Below are positions 18,379 to 26,819 of a stretch of 62,337 bases of DNA, piece after piece. Position 1 is the first letter of the stretch. Every line of letters begins with the position of its first letter. The notes under the pieces are model-generated. The model did no database searches. It saw nothing but the letters and a program-made list of their open reading frames with translations, and was not told the origin of the DNA. The stretch comes from Desulfobacteraceae bacterium (GTDB lineage: Bacteria > Desulfobacterota > Desulfobacteria > Desulfobacterales > Desulfobacteraceae). The position numbers and the translations under genes are program-made. The stretch covers positions 1 through 62,337 of the forward strand of contig JADGFI010000036.1 in assembly GCA_016743945.1 (NCBI GenBank). Reading direction: 5' to 3'.

Positions 18379-19185
18379 TTATTGACCAAACAAATCAGAT
18401 CGCCGGTTTGGCAGAAAGTACCGCATTCTGTGGGATCTCACCCTGTCCAGGGCGGTCAGGTCAATATCGACGGTGTGAATTTTTTCATTTGGATCAATAA
18501 ATTTGGAGATGATGTTTCCGTCGGGGCCGATCAAAAGAGCCAACCCGGGGAAAATGAGTCCCCGGGTATTGTCCCCTGTCTGATTAACCGCTGCGATAAA
18601 TACTCCGTTATCAAAGGCCCTGGCAGTTAAATGGCGCATCCAAGACTGGTATTTTTCTTTTGAATTGCCCCGGGGTGAGGCATGGGGGATAAAAATAATA
18701 TCAGCCCCTTGAACCGCCATGGCAGTGGAAAGTTCAGGAAAGTGTGCATCGTAGCAAAGCTGAATACCAAAACAAAGATCCATGTTCGTAAATATTTGTA
18801 TCTCATTTCCCGGCGAAAAATATGCTCGTTCATTGGGTGCCATATGAATTTTTCGGTATTTCGCCATGGGGGCTTTGGGGGAAAAGACAAGATGGGTGGC
18901 AAAAATTTGATTCTCTTTTGCCTCTGCCATTCCGACCAGGATAGTTATATCAAATTTGTCGGCAGCAGTAGATAAGGTTTGTATCAGTTTTGCGGACACG
19001 GGTTGTGCGATGGATCTAATCTTTGGACCTGCTATATACCCGGACAGGTTCATTTCGGGAAAGACAACCATCTGAGCCTTTTTTGCGGCTGCAAGACAGA
19101 CGGCGTTAAGGCTTGCAGTCAGATTTTTTTCAAATGCGCCCGGGATACACCTTTGAACCACAAGGGCAAGTCGAAGCGGGTTCAT
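18379..19185 (-). CDS. Nitrilase-superfamily carbon-nitrogen hydrolase
   Basis: 268 residues with the complete catalytic triad of the superfamily: E44 in VVFPEMNLSGY, K112 in YRKIHM and C144 in GIQLCYDAHFPE. Such enzymes hydrolyse or condense amide bonds in the cytoplasm; the branch (amidase, N-carbamoyl hydrolase or other) cannot be read from these motifs. The 5' end overlaps the end of the siroheme-decarboxylase-like gene by 4 bases, so it is cotranscribed with it and probably with dsrC further upstream. It faces the mla operon tail to tail, 24 bases away. Confidence 0.88.
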   Translation of the reverse strand: MNPLRLALVVQRCIPGAFEKNLTASLNAVCLAAAKKAQMVVFPEMNLSGYIAGPKIRSIAQPVSAKLIQTLSTAADKFDITILVGMAEAKENQIFATHLVFSPKAPMAKYRKIHMAPNERAYFSPGNEIQIFTNMDLCFGIQLCYDAHFPELSTAMAVQGADIIFIPHASPRGNSKEKYQSWMRHLTARAFDNGVFIAAVNQTGDNTRGLIFPGLALLIGPDGNIISKFIDPNEKIHTVDIDLTALDRVRSHRMRYFLPNRRSDLFGQ

Positions 19186-19637
19186 ACCTTGAAATTGGCA
19201 GAGATTTTAAATACCCGGGTGGCTGGCAGGTTTAATATGGTCGTAACTCCGGTTTTTACAGATATTTCCTCAAGGCTTTTTTTGATGATGGCAACGGAAG
19301 GGGCTATAAAGGTAAACCAGATATTAAATTTGTGATCCCGCCTGTAGTTATGGGTAACCCCTGAATAGGTGTTAACCGTTTGTGTAAACAGCTCAATTTT
19401 GTCGTTTTCGACCATGGCTGCACAAAGGGTTGAATGGTACCCAAGTCGGTCAGGACTGAAATTCCCCCCAATTCTTCTGATCAGCATCTCCTCTTTCATG
19501 GTCTTGATCCTTTGGAGGAGTTCTTCTTCAGCGAGATCAAGATTTTCGGCAATTTTTTTATAGGGTCTTGGATCAATGGGAAAATCAAGCTGAATACGGT
19601 TGAGAATTTTTTTATTGGTTTCATCAAGTAAGGGCAT
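19182..19637 (-). CDS. Siroheme decarboxylase-type Lrp/AsnC-like protein (AhbA/AhbB family)
   Basis: 151 residues. An Lrp/AsnC-like winged helix (about 5-60) and an AsnC-like ligand domain (70-150) carry the family block GVTHNYRRDHKFNIWFTF, where the His and Arg residues bind and decarboxylate siroheme. In sulfate reducers AhbA and AhbB together convert siroheme to didecarboxysiroheme in the alternative haem pathway. Only one of the expected pair is here, so the partner must lie elsewhere or this protein acts alone. Which of AhbA or AhbB it is remains unclear. It sits between dsrC and the nitrilase gene. Confidence 0.85.
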   Translation of the reverse strand: MPLLDETNKKILNRIQLDFPIDPRPYKKIAENLDLAEEELLQRIKTMKEEMLIRRIGGNFSPDRLGYHSTLCAAMVENDKIELFTQTVNTYSGVTHNYRRDHKFNIWFTFIAPSVAIIKKSLEEISVKTGVTTILNLPATRVFKISANFKV

Positions 19638-19655
19638 AATTAACTCCCGGGGCCG

Positions 19656-19699
19656 TTATAAATAAAGGCCCTGTTTAAAGAAACAGAGCCTTTATAAAC
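19656..19699 (-). terminator. Hairpin after dsrC, terminator-like
   Basis: AAAGGCTCTGTTT and AAACAGGGCCTTT (reverse-strand reading) pair with one mismatch, extended by TTTATAA/TTATTTATAA arms, around a CTTT loop. Only a broken T-run follows, so it may be a partial terminator or a 3' stabilising hairpin that lets some reading continue into the downstream genes. Confidence 0.6.
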
Positions 19700-19724
19700 T
19701 AAAAAAAAGTGTGGATGGGTTGAA

Positions 19725-20042
19725 CTATACACATCCGGTCGGTTTAGGAAGACCGGCCATTTTACAAGCACCTTTACCAGGACCTGAGGGGAACAATTCA
19801 TAGATATGTTTGAGTTTGAACTTGGTAAGTTTGGACAGAACACGAACCATGGGCGCAATACCATTTTTTTCGTAGTAGTCCTGAAGAACCTTAATCAACT
19901 GCCAGTGTTCGTCATTCAGTTCTTCAATTCCTTCCTGGCCTTTTACATAGTCTACCCACTCGTCACAATAAAGATTGTAATCAAGCAGAAAACCGTCTTC
20001 ATCTATTTCGAATGTTTTTCCATTAAATTCATGTGTTGCCAT
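19725..20042 (-). CDS. dsrC: DsrC sulfur-carrier protein
   Basis: 105 residues, the usual length. The C-terminal arm has both redox cysteines of true DsrC: C93 in KGACKMAGL and the penultimate C104 in PKPTGCV. In sulfate reducers DsrAB loads sulfite-derived sulfur between these cysteines as a trisulfide, which a membrane complex then reduces. Having both cysteines separates it from TusE-like proteins that keep only the last one. It has its own GGAGG site and a good sigma-70 promoter in the 167-base gap after the Flx cluster. The neighbouring Flx/Hdr operon fits with published ideas that DsrC is a thiol partner of Hdr-type complexes. Confidence 0.96.
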   Translation of the reverse strand: MATHEFNGKTFEIDEDGFLLDYNLYCDEWVDYVKGQEGIEELNDEHWQLIKVLQDYYEKNGIAPMVRVLSKLTKFKLKHIYELFPSGPGKGACKMAGLPKPTGCV

Positions 20043-20131
20043 TTAAAAGTTCCTCCAGTAAAAAGTTTTTTTCTATCATTTTTAAGACATACTGTCTTGG
20101 CTTCAATAGTCGCATCGATAATTGAAAACTT

Positions 20132-20160
20132 AACATATCTCAGCATCCAATACTTGTCAA
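20132..20160 (-). promoter_or_regulatory. Sigma-70 promoter for dsrC
   Basis: On the reverse strand a perfect TTGACA (complement of 20155-20160) is followed after exactly 17 bases by TATGTT (complement of 20132-20137). Transcription would begin near 20125, leaving a leader of about 80 bases before the dsrC ATG at 20042. It implies that dsrC can be expressed independently of the Flx/Hdr operon. Confidence 0.75.
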
Positions 20161-20209
20161 CAAAGAATAAGGCAATTTTGAAAAAATCGCCCTTCCTAAA
20201 TCAAGAAGT

Positions 20210-21055
20210 TTAATACTCTTTCGGGGTCTGGTTAATTTCATCAAGAGTAAAGACTGGTCCGTCTTTACACACCAGTTCTTTTCCAATATTACACCGGCCG
20301 CACATCCCGATACCACATTTCATTCTGTTTTCTAGGGACATGATAATCTGCTCTGGTTTATACCCTAACTGGGTAAGAGATGGCTGGGTAAATTTAATCA
20401 TAATAGGCGGACCGCAGATAATGGCATAGGTATCTTTATCTGCCTTGGGCGCGTTTTGCTCAACCACCTGGGGAACAAATCCCGTATGGTATTTCCAGTC
20501 AGGGTCATCGGTGCCGTCTACGGTGATGTGCATGTTGATGTCATCCCGCTTTTCCCATTCAAATAACTCTTTCCGGTAGAGCAGCATTCCTGGGGATCTG
20601 GCGCCGTATACCACATCGATATTTTTAAATTTGGATCGATTGGCCGGATCCAGCATGTAAACAATGGAAGATCTAAGCGTTGTAAATGCAAATCCACCGC
20701 CAATGATGACCACGTTTTTGTTTTCAAGTTTGTCCCAGGGATACCAGTTGCCCAAGGGCCCACGGATTCCCATGATATCACCTACCTTCATGTTGTGCAG
20801 ATGAGAGGTCACCACACCGGTTCTGAAAACGGTGAATTTTACAAATCCTTTCTCAACCGGGGATGAGGCGATACCAATGGGAATTTCACCCACACCGGGA
20901 ATGGATAATTCTGCAAATTGTCCGGCATGGTAAGCAAATTTTTCTTCATCCCCTTCGTTGAGAAAAACAAATTTGAATGTTTTAAGGGATTTGTCTTCAG
21001 TTGCAATTTGGATGTCATCAATGCGAACTGGATACGGCATATAGGGGTTTTCCAT
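20210..21055 (-). CDS. FlxA/HydG-like FAD/NAD(P)-binding electron-transfer subunit
   Basis: 281 residues of the ferredoxin-reductase type. FAD-binding barrel at about 10-100 (HAGQFAELSIPG, then PIGIASSP), NAD(P)-binding part at 105-235 (VVIIGGGFAFTTLRS, CGPPIMIKFT), and a C-terminal [2Fe-2S] motif CGIGMCGRCNIG with a further C in LVCKDGP. Close in design to sulfhydrogenase gamma, dihydroorotate dehydrogenase electron subunit and FlxA of Flx-Hdr complexes. It would exchange electrons between NAD(P)H and the Fe-S proteins encoded just upstream. It is the last gene of the nine-kilobase reverse-strand cluster, 21 bases after the FlxB-like gene. Confidence 0.88.
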   Translation of the reverse strand: MENPYMPYPVRIDDIQIATEDKSLKTFKFVFLNEGDEEKFAYHAGQFAELSIPGVGEIPIGIASSPVEKGFVKFTVFRTGVVTSHLHNMKVGDIMGIRGPLGNWYPWDKLENKNVVIIGGGFAFTTLRSSIVYMLDPANRSKFKNIDVVYGARSPGMLLYRKELFEWEKRDDINMHITVDGTDDPDWKYHTGFVPQVVEQNAPKADKDTYAIICGPPIMIKFTQPSLTQLGYKPEQIIMSLENRMKCGIGMCGRCNIGKELVCKDGPVFTLDEINQTPKEY

Positions 21056-21076
21056 GTCTTTGGCTCCTTTTGTTCG

Positions 21077-22129
21077 CTAATCTTTTTTCTCAAAAGTGTT
21101 CATGGTATGGGCAACCTGGCGGATGTCGATGTTAACCGGACAACTTTTCACGCACCGGCCACACCCGACACACATGATTCCCTGGTCATATTTATCCAGA
21201 AAATATTTGAGTTTATGCATGAATCGCTGCCGAACCCTTTGAACCTTAGCACCTCTGGGGTTGTGCCCCGTTGCATGACGGGTAAATAGAGGAGACATGC
21301 AGGTATCCCAGTTTCTAAACCGGGAACTTTCCTTTTGCTTGACCTCATCCTGGATATCAAAGCACCAGCAGGTGGGGCAGACATAGGTACAGGTGCCGCA
21401 ATTGATACAGGAGAATGCAATATCATCCCAAAAGGGGGCCTCGTGGAGATCTAAGAGTACTTTTTCCTTGAGCTTATCCGTTTCAATTGATGAGGCAATA
21501 TTTTTTTCTGCCTCTTTTTGTAAAATATCAAACAAGCTCTGGCTTTCTCGATCATCGGCTGCTGCATCAAACCCGCAGGCAGCGGCATAGGCCTCTCCCT
21601 TGGGAGTTAAAACCTTTGCCAGGTAGTGGTCATCAAGGTCTGCCAGCAAAATATCCAAACCTTCTTCACAAAAAGGACCGCACCCAACGGATGTAGAAAA
21701 ATCAAAGGGCCCGGGCTTGGTGATGCCAAGGCCGACCAGGGTGGTTGCCGCATAGGCGTCACACCAATAGGGATCTTTATAGTCATCTGTGTCAAAGTTC
21801 ATTTTTACCAGGAGGATGGCTTTGGCATCGTAGGGTCTAATTCCCAAAACCGCCCGGGGGGTGTATGTATTTTGGGCCCGCTTCATGATATGATGATCTT
21901 CAACCGCCTCATTGAGGCATGTGGTTAAAATGGTTTCTGTCTGGGGGAACAGCACCGATTTTGCAGACATGACCGACTCATGGTAGTCCATATCCGGTGC
22001 AAGATCTGCATCAAGTTCCTTTATCTTACACCCGTTTTTATCTTTAACCGGGCCAAAAAGCTGATAGGTCTTACGGGATTTATCAATGCCTTTGGTCCAG
22101 TCCTTTTTATCAATAGTTATAAATTTCAT
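21077..22129 (-). CDS. HydB/FlxB-like 4Fe-4S dicluster electron-transfer protein
   Basis: 350 residues. The C-terminal half holds two ferredoxin motifs, CINCGTCTYVCPTCWC and CVGCGRCVKSCPVNIDI, as in sulfhydrogenase beta (HydB) and anaerobic sulfite reductase A. The N-terminal 230 residues match that family's region, including IRPYDAKAI and VGCGPFCEEGLD. In Flx-type complexes proteins of this kind wire the FlxA flavin to the other subunits. The gene lies between the FlxC-like and FlxA-like genes with gaps of about 16-21 bases. The FlxB label rests on order and motif count. Confidence 0.82.
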   Translation of the reverse strand: MKFITIDKKDWTKGIDKSRKTYQLFGPVKDKNGCKIKELDADLAPDMDYHESVMSAKSVLFPQTETILTTCLNEAVEDHHIMKRAQNTYTPRAVLGIRPYDAKAILLVKMNFDTDDYKDPYWCDAYAATTLVGLGITKPGPFDFSTSVGCGPFCEEGLDILLADLDDHYLAKVLTPKGEAYAAACGFDAAADDRESQSLFDILQKEAEKNIASSIETDKLKEKVLLDLHEAPFWDDIAFSCINCGTCTYVCPTCWCFDIQDEVKQKESSRFRNWDTCMSPLFTRHATGHNPRGAKVQRVRQRFMHKLKYFLDKYDQGIMCVGCGRCVKSCPVNIDIRQVAHTMNTFEKKD

Positions 22130-22145
22130 TGTATGCCCTTTTTAT

Positions 22146-23093
22146 TTACTTGATAAAATCATTGGGATCTTCCGGACTGTACGAATCCAGGGGAGGCCGT
22201 TTGGTGATGTCAAGACCGGCTTCCCAGCCAAAGAGTGCCAAAGCATCTTTGTTCAGCTTTCGGGTAAAATCCCTGACATTGATCCCCATGGGGCAGGCTT
22301 CAACACAGGCACCGCAATCGGTACATCTTCCTGCGCAATGGAAGGCCCTTAAAAAATGAAAGGTGTCCACATCCGTCTTGTTTTGTCCTTTTCCCACCCA
22401 CTGGGGGCCGGCCTCGTCCACAAAACAAGTGGGACAATAACACAGGGGGCAGGCATTCCTGCAGGCATAACACCGGATGCAGTTTTTTGTCAGATCGCTA
22501 AAATGCTGCCATTTAGCATCGGGGTCAAGCGCTTCAATGCGGTCCACATCGGGAAATGGATTTTCCAGCACTTGTTCTTCGACCAATTCTGCTGCCAGAA
22601 CATCATAGAGCACCGGATTTCTATGGGTGCAAAGCCGACAATTTTCCCTTAAAAAATCTTGTTTGTTTAGGGTTTGGGTCTGGGACAATGATGAAACCGT
22701 CAGGGTGTCACCTGTTTCTTCAAATTGGCTAATCTCATCTTCAAAAAGAGAGGCAATTTTAAATTTATCGACCATGCCGGTACAAGGAACGCCAATAATA
22801 TATATTTGATCGCGTTTAATTTGATTTTCTACAATGTGGGTGACAATGTTTCTTGAATCACATCCCTTGGCAATGATCGCTGTTTTGCCCTTAAGTTTTC
22901 TAGCAAAATTGGCAAGATTCAATCCGCAGGTTGAGTTAAAAACAAGTTTTTCGATCTCCTGCTTTGAATCAATGGCAATAGGACTGGTTGCCATGGGAAT
23001 GGTCCCTTTGGCAAAGCCAATCACCCGTTCCACTTCTCCTTTGTCAAGGAGATCGGCGGCAAGCTCTCGTATTTTTTTGATACAGGTATCCAT
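22146..23093 (-). CDS. FlxC-like iron-sulfur protein
   Basis: 315 residues. The N-terminal part (20-150) resembles the FrhB/FdhB-type domain, with KTAIIAKGCDSRNIV. Two or more Fe-S sites follow: CRLCTHRNP, CIRCYACRNACPLCYCPTC (cysteine-rich) and CTDCGACVEACPMGINV. It is probably an electron conduit between the MvhD-like and FlxA/FlxB-like subunits. An AAGG site precedes the ATG at 23093, and the stop of the selenoprotein gene upstream lies 14 bases before it. Confidence 0.8.
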   Translation of the reverse strand: MDTCIKKIRELAADLLDKGEVERVIGFAKGTIPMATSPIAIDSKQEIEKLVFNSTCGLNLANFARKLKGKTAIIAKGCDSRNIVTHIVENQIKRDQIYIIGVPCTGMVDKFKIASLFEDEISQFEETGDTLTVSSLSQTQTLNKQDFLRENCRLCTHRNPVLYDVLAAELVEEQVLENPFPDVDRIEALDPDAKWQHFSDLTKNCIRCYACRNACPLCYCPTCFVDEAGPQWVGKGQNKTDVDTFHFLRAFHCAGRCTDCGACVEACPMGINVRDFTRKLNKDALALFGWEAGLDITKRPPLDSYSPEDPNDFIK

Positions 23094-23107
23094 AAAAATA
23101 ACCTTTT

Positions 23108-23533
23108 TTAGTTATAGTCTTTTACAAATTTTTTGTTGGGCCCCAGTGCTCTGACCTTTTCGGAGATTTCTCTGACAACGTCCACAAATTTTGTGGCTTC
23201 GGCCGAAGAGATCCAGGAGAAATGAACTCTTTCTCTTTCGACTCCCATGTGCTCCAAAAGGTTGCCCATTAAAGCAAATTTCCTGCGTGCATAATAATTA
23301 CCATCCAGGTAATGACATTCACCGGGATGTCAGCCGGACACCCAGACAGCGTCCGCACCCTCCCTGAGGGCAGACAAGATAAACTTAGGACTCAAACGGC
23401 CTGTACATGGTATTCTTATGACCCGGGTATCGGCAGGATATTGCATTCTGCTGACACCGGCAAGATCAGCAGCACCATAGCTGCACCAATTGCACAGGAA
23501 AGCAACGATCTTCGTATTATTGTTTTGTGTCAT
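23108..23533 (-). CDS. MvhD/FlxD-type subunit, selenoprotein (TGA read as selenocysteine at codon 68)
   Basis: 141 residues if the TGA at 23330-23332 is decoded as selenocysteine (U68). Before it: CNWCSYGAADLAG and IPCTGRLSP; after it: HPGECHYLDGNYYARRK and a C-terminus ending LGPNKKFVKDY. Together these reproduce the whole MvhD family (delta subunit that links a hydrogenase or Flx module to HdrA, with a [2Fe-2S] cluster). In relatives the position is GC-HPG, so U replaces a conserved Cys. An AAGGAG site precedes the ATG at 23533. A stem-loop 16 bases after the TGA fits a bacterial SECIS. Without recoding both halves look like fragments. A few archaeal VhuD proteins are known selenoproteins, which makes this reading plausible. 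Confidence 0.88.
23297..23332 (-). promoter_or_regulatory. Selenocysteine codon and candidate SECIS of the MvhD/FlxD gene
   Basis: The TGA (23332-23330) is followed by 16 bases and then a perfect 6-bp stem ATTACC/GGTAAT (23313-23308 with 23302-23297) closing a TGGAT loop. Position and size match bacterial SECIS elements, which lie in the coding region just after the UGA and bind SelB. Confidence 0.7.
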
Positions 23534-23546
23534 TATGGAATTCTCC

Positions 23547-26500
23547 TTATACTGCTTCATTCAGCGCAAAGATTTGTGCAAGTATCTGATTCGTGTCAAA
23601 GCCCTTAAGATGGATGGCACCGGACCTACAGGAAGCTACGCACAAACCGCATCCTTTGCACAGAACTGGATTGATCTGGGCGGTTCCCTCAAACCGACCA
23701 TCGGTTTCAAAGGCAGGGGCGGAGTAGGGGCAGATAGAGACACACACACCGCAGGAACTGCAGGCCATGGGGTCAACATTTGCCACATTACCGCTGGTAT
23801 GGACCGTTTCTTTTGCCAGCAGGGTGACAGCACGGGAAGCTGCTGCCTGCCCATGGGCAATGGCTTCGTCAATGGGTTTTGGATAGTGGGCAAGCCCGCA
23901 CAAAAATACCCCGTCGGTTGCAAATTCAGATGGCCCCAGTTTGGCATGGCGCTCCACAAAGAACCCGTCTTCATTAAGGGGGACCTTAAAGAAGTTGGCC
24001 AGGCGTTCATCTTTATTGGGGACAATGGCCGTGGCCAGGGTCACAAGATCTGTTTCAATTTCAATGGGCCGTCCCAAAATGTGATCCCTTGCAGTGATAA
24101 GAATTCGACCATTCGTTATCGTCACCTTGGGTTTATTGTCAACGGAGTACCGGATAAAAATGATCCCGGCTTCACGGGCCTGTTGATACTTATACTCCCT
24201 CTCTCCATAGGTTCTGATATCCCTGTAGAGAATAAAAATTGCCATTTCAGGGTTCAGTTTCTTAAGTTCCAGGGCATTGTCTATGGAATGGGTACAACAT
24301 ACCCTGGAGCAATAGGGACGATCTTTCTCCCTTGACCCGACACATTGAATAAACACCGCAGACTCAAGGGTTTTGAGAGAAGCGTCCTTGTCAATGAATC
24401 GTTTGTCCAGATCAAGGCTTGTGATGATCCGTTCATCCTCGCCGTAACCGTATTCAGTGGGGGTCAACCCATGTGCACCCGTGGCAATCACCGCAACCCC
24501 GTGTTCAAGGGTGGTGGTTTTCGTGTCTGTTAACAAGTCTGACTTGAAATTTCCCACAAATCCTTCCACATTTTCAAGACTTGTGTTGAGATGGATGTGA
24601 ACCTTTTCATTTTCTTGTACATCCTTGACCAGCAGCGCAAGCTCCTGGGCAATGTTTTCATCTTTATAGGTATGATAGAGCTTGTTGGCTTGGCCGCCTA
24701 AGTTTGCATCTCTTTCAATGAGATGTACCTCATACTCTTGCTCGGCAAGGTTCTTGGCCGCTGCCATTCCGGATATGCCGCCGCCGATGACCATGGCAAC
24801 GGGTTTGACCTGAAGTTCTGCTTCTTCAAGGGGTTCCATGAGCGCCACTTTGGCCACGGCCATGCGGACCAGGTCCTTGGCTTTTTGGGTAGCAAGGTCC
24901 GGTGAGTCTTTGTGGACCCAGGAAGCATGGTTCCGGATGTTGGTCATTTCAAACAAATATTTGTTTAACCCGGCATTTATAAGGGTCTGCTGAAAAAGCG
25001 GCTCATGGGTTTTGGGAGTACAGGCGGCCACAACGATGCGGTTGAGTTTATTGGCCTTGATAATCTGGGTCATGGTATCCTGGGTGTCCTGGGAACATGA
25101 ATAAAGATTATCAGAATAATATTCAACATAGGGCAGGGTGGCGGCATAGTCCCGGACCTCTGGAACATTTACAACCCCTGCGATATTGGTGCCGCATTTA
25201 CAGACAAAGACCCCGATTCTGGGGCGTTCTCCCACAATATTTGTTTCCGGAATGACCTCTGGAATTTGGGTCAGTGTATTTCTGGCACTGGCCAGTAGTG
25301 CGCCGGCTTCTCCGGCAGCAGCAGAGGAATCCACAACCGCCTGGGGAATATCCTTGGGTCCCTGGAAAGCGCCGGCAACAAAGATGCCCTTTCTATTGGT
25401 CTCCACCGGTTTAAAAGTGGTGGTTTTGGCAAAATTTCCATCGGTGAGTTCAATGCCAAGATTTTTGGCCATATCAACAACTTCAGGGGAAATTTCAAGA
25501 CCAATGGACAGAACAATCATGTCAAAAATTTCTTCAATATTTTTGCCATCATCATCGGTATAGGTGATCTTCAGGTCGCCGGTATCCCCCACGGGTACAA
25601 CCGTATGAACTCGGCTTCTCTGGAATCGGATTCCCTGATCCTGGGCCCTGTTGTAATATCGTTCAAAATCTTTGCCATGGGTTCGCATATCCATGTAGAA
25701 GATGGCACAATCCAAGGCATCTCCTGCATGTTCCTTGGCAATGACAGCTTCTTTGAGGGCATACATGCAGCAAACAGAGGAACAATACTTATTATCACAT
25801 TTGTTCATGTCCCTTGATCCCACACATTGGAACCAGGCCACTTTCTTGGGTTCCTTGTGGTCGGACATCCTTGTTAAATGACCTGATGTGGGACCTGATG
25901 CCGAGAGTATCCGTTCAAACTCCATGGCGGTCATTACATTGGGGTGATTGGCATATCCGTAATTATCAAACTTGGAGGGGTCAAAGGGCTGAAATCCAGG
26001 GGAAAGTACCACAGCCCCTGCATCCAACTCGATGATCTCATCTTGCATGCCATAGTCAATGGCATCCATTTGACAGATCTCAGCACAAACGCCGCAGCCG
26101 CCTGTTTTAAAATGCATGCACACATCCCGGTCAATGGCGGGCGTATTGGGAACCGCCTGGGCATAGGGCACGTAAACCGGTTTTCTGCCCTTAAGGCCCA
26201 TTTCATATTCCGATGGAATTAAAAAGGGATTTGCCTTTGTGAACTCATTTTTAATTTTTTCAAGGGTAATGTGGCCGGTGGGACAAACCGAGGCACATGC
26301 CCCGCAGGCCATGCAGACATCGGACTGCAACCCAAAAGGCGTATTGACCGCCATCTCGGTCCCACGACCAATAAAACTGATAGCCGAGTTGCCCATCTTT
26401 TCACACATGCGCACGCACAGCCCGCACAGGATACAATCATCATCTTGCATCTTAAAACGGGGGGTCTCAATATTATATTGTTTGGCCAGTTTTTTTAACA

Positions 26501-26801
26501 GGGGGACTTCAGGACATCGGGCATAGAGCATTTCAACAATGAGCTTTCGCCCCTGGAGAACGGCTTCACTTTCGGTGTTAATTTCCATGCCTTCCCAGAT
26601 GGGATAGTTACAGGCCGTTACAAATTTTGTGTTTCTGCCATCAAAGAGTTCCACTGTACAGATTCGGCACATCCCCGCCGGTTCCAGTGCCTTGTGATGG
26701 CAAAGGGTCGGAATTGTTACGCCGTATTTTTCAGCAACATGAATAATATATTGCCCCTCTTCTCCCTGTACTTCTTTACCGTTAAGTTTAAAAGTTATCA
26801 T
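23547..26801 (-). CDS. NuoG/HndD-type N-terminus fused to HdrA C-terminal half and a second HdrA
   Basis: 1084 residues. (1) 1-80: [2Fe-2S] domain with C34, C45, C48 and C64. (2) 120-180: two [4Fe-4S] motifs CILCGLCVRMC and CMACGACASVC, as in NuoG or NADH-hydrogenase subunits. (3) About 200-530: the C-terminal half of an HdrA, starting at RKPVYVPYAQAVP. It has CGVCAEIC and CVGSRDMNKC, but no FAD-binding start. (4) About 535-1005: a nearly complete second HdrA, from IGVFVCKCGTNIAG through VIGGGISGMAAAKNLA. (5) 1005-1080: CSSCGVCVSIC and CKGCGLCVASC ferredoxin motifs. The missing N-terminal half of the first HdrA is encoded separately at 29298-29684. Flavin in HdrA-type proteins is the bifurcating centre in related complexes. 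Confidence 0.87.
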   Translation of the reverse strand: MITFKLNGKEVQGEEGQYIIHVAEKYGVTIPTLCHHKALEPAGMCRICTVELFDGRNTKFVTACNYPIWEGMEINTESEAVLQGRKLIVEMLYARCPEVPLLKKLAKQYNIETPRFKMQDDDCILCGLCVRMCEKMGNSAISFIGRGTEMAVNTPFGLQSDVCMACGACASVCPTGHITLEKIKNEFTKANPFLIPSEYEMGLKGRKPVYVPYAQAVPNTPAIDRDVCMHFKTGGCGVCAEICQMDAIDYGMQDEIIELDAGAVVLSPGFQPFDPSKFDNYGYANHPNVMTAMEFERILSASGPTSGHLTRMSDHKEPKKVAWFQCVGSRDMNKCDNKYCSSVCCMYALKEAVIAKEHAGDALDCAIFYMDMRTHGKDFERYYNRAQDQGIRFQRSRVHTVVPVGDTGDLKITYTDDDGKNIEEIFDMIVLSIGLEISPEVVDMAKNLGIELTDGNFAKTTTFKPVETNRKGIFVAGAFQGPKDIPQAVVDSSAAAGEAGALLASARNTLTQIPEVIPETNIVGERPRIGVFVCKCGTNIAGVVNVPEVRDYAATLPYVEYYSDNLYSCSQDTQDTMTQIIKANKLNRIVVAACTPKTHEPLFQQTLINAGLNKYLFEMTNIRNHASWVHKDSPDLATQKAKDLVRMAVAKVALMEPLEEAELQVKPVAMVIGGGISGMAAAKNLAEQEYEVHLIERDANLGGQANKLYHTYKDENIAQELALLVKDVQENEKVHIHLNTSLENVEGFVGNFKSDLLTDTKTTTLEHGVAVIATGAHGLTPTEYGYGEDERIITSLDLDKRFIDKDASLKTLESAVFIQCVGSREKDRPYCSRVCCTHSIDNALELKKLNPEMAIFILYRDIRTYGEREYKYQQAREAGIIFIRYSVDNKPKVTITNGRILITARDHILGRPIEIETDLVTLATAIVPNKDERLANFFKVPLNEDGFFVERHAKLGPSEFATDGVFLCGLAHYPKPIDEAIAHGQAAASRAVTLLAKETVHTSGNVANVDPMACSSCGVCVSICPYSAPAFETDGRFEGTAQINPVLCKGCGLCVASCRSGAIHLKGFDTNQILAQIFALNEAV

Positions 26802-26819
26802 AGATATTATCCCTCAAGT

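Noticed and set aside
23297..23533. MvhD gene as a pseudogene with a premature stop
   Set aside because: The frame continues with perfect family motifs and a SECIS-like hairpin after the TGA, which favours recoding.
23490..24335. 281-codon forward frame opposite the HdrA fusion
   Set aside because: It is a shadow of a well-supported reverse-strand gene and shows no protein family.
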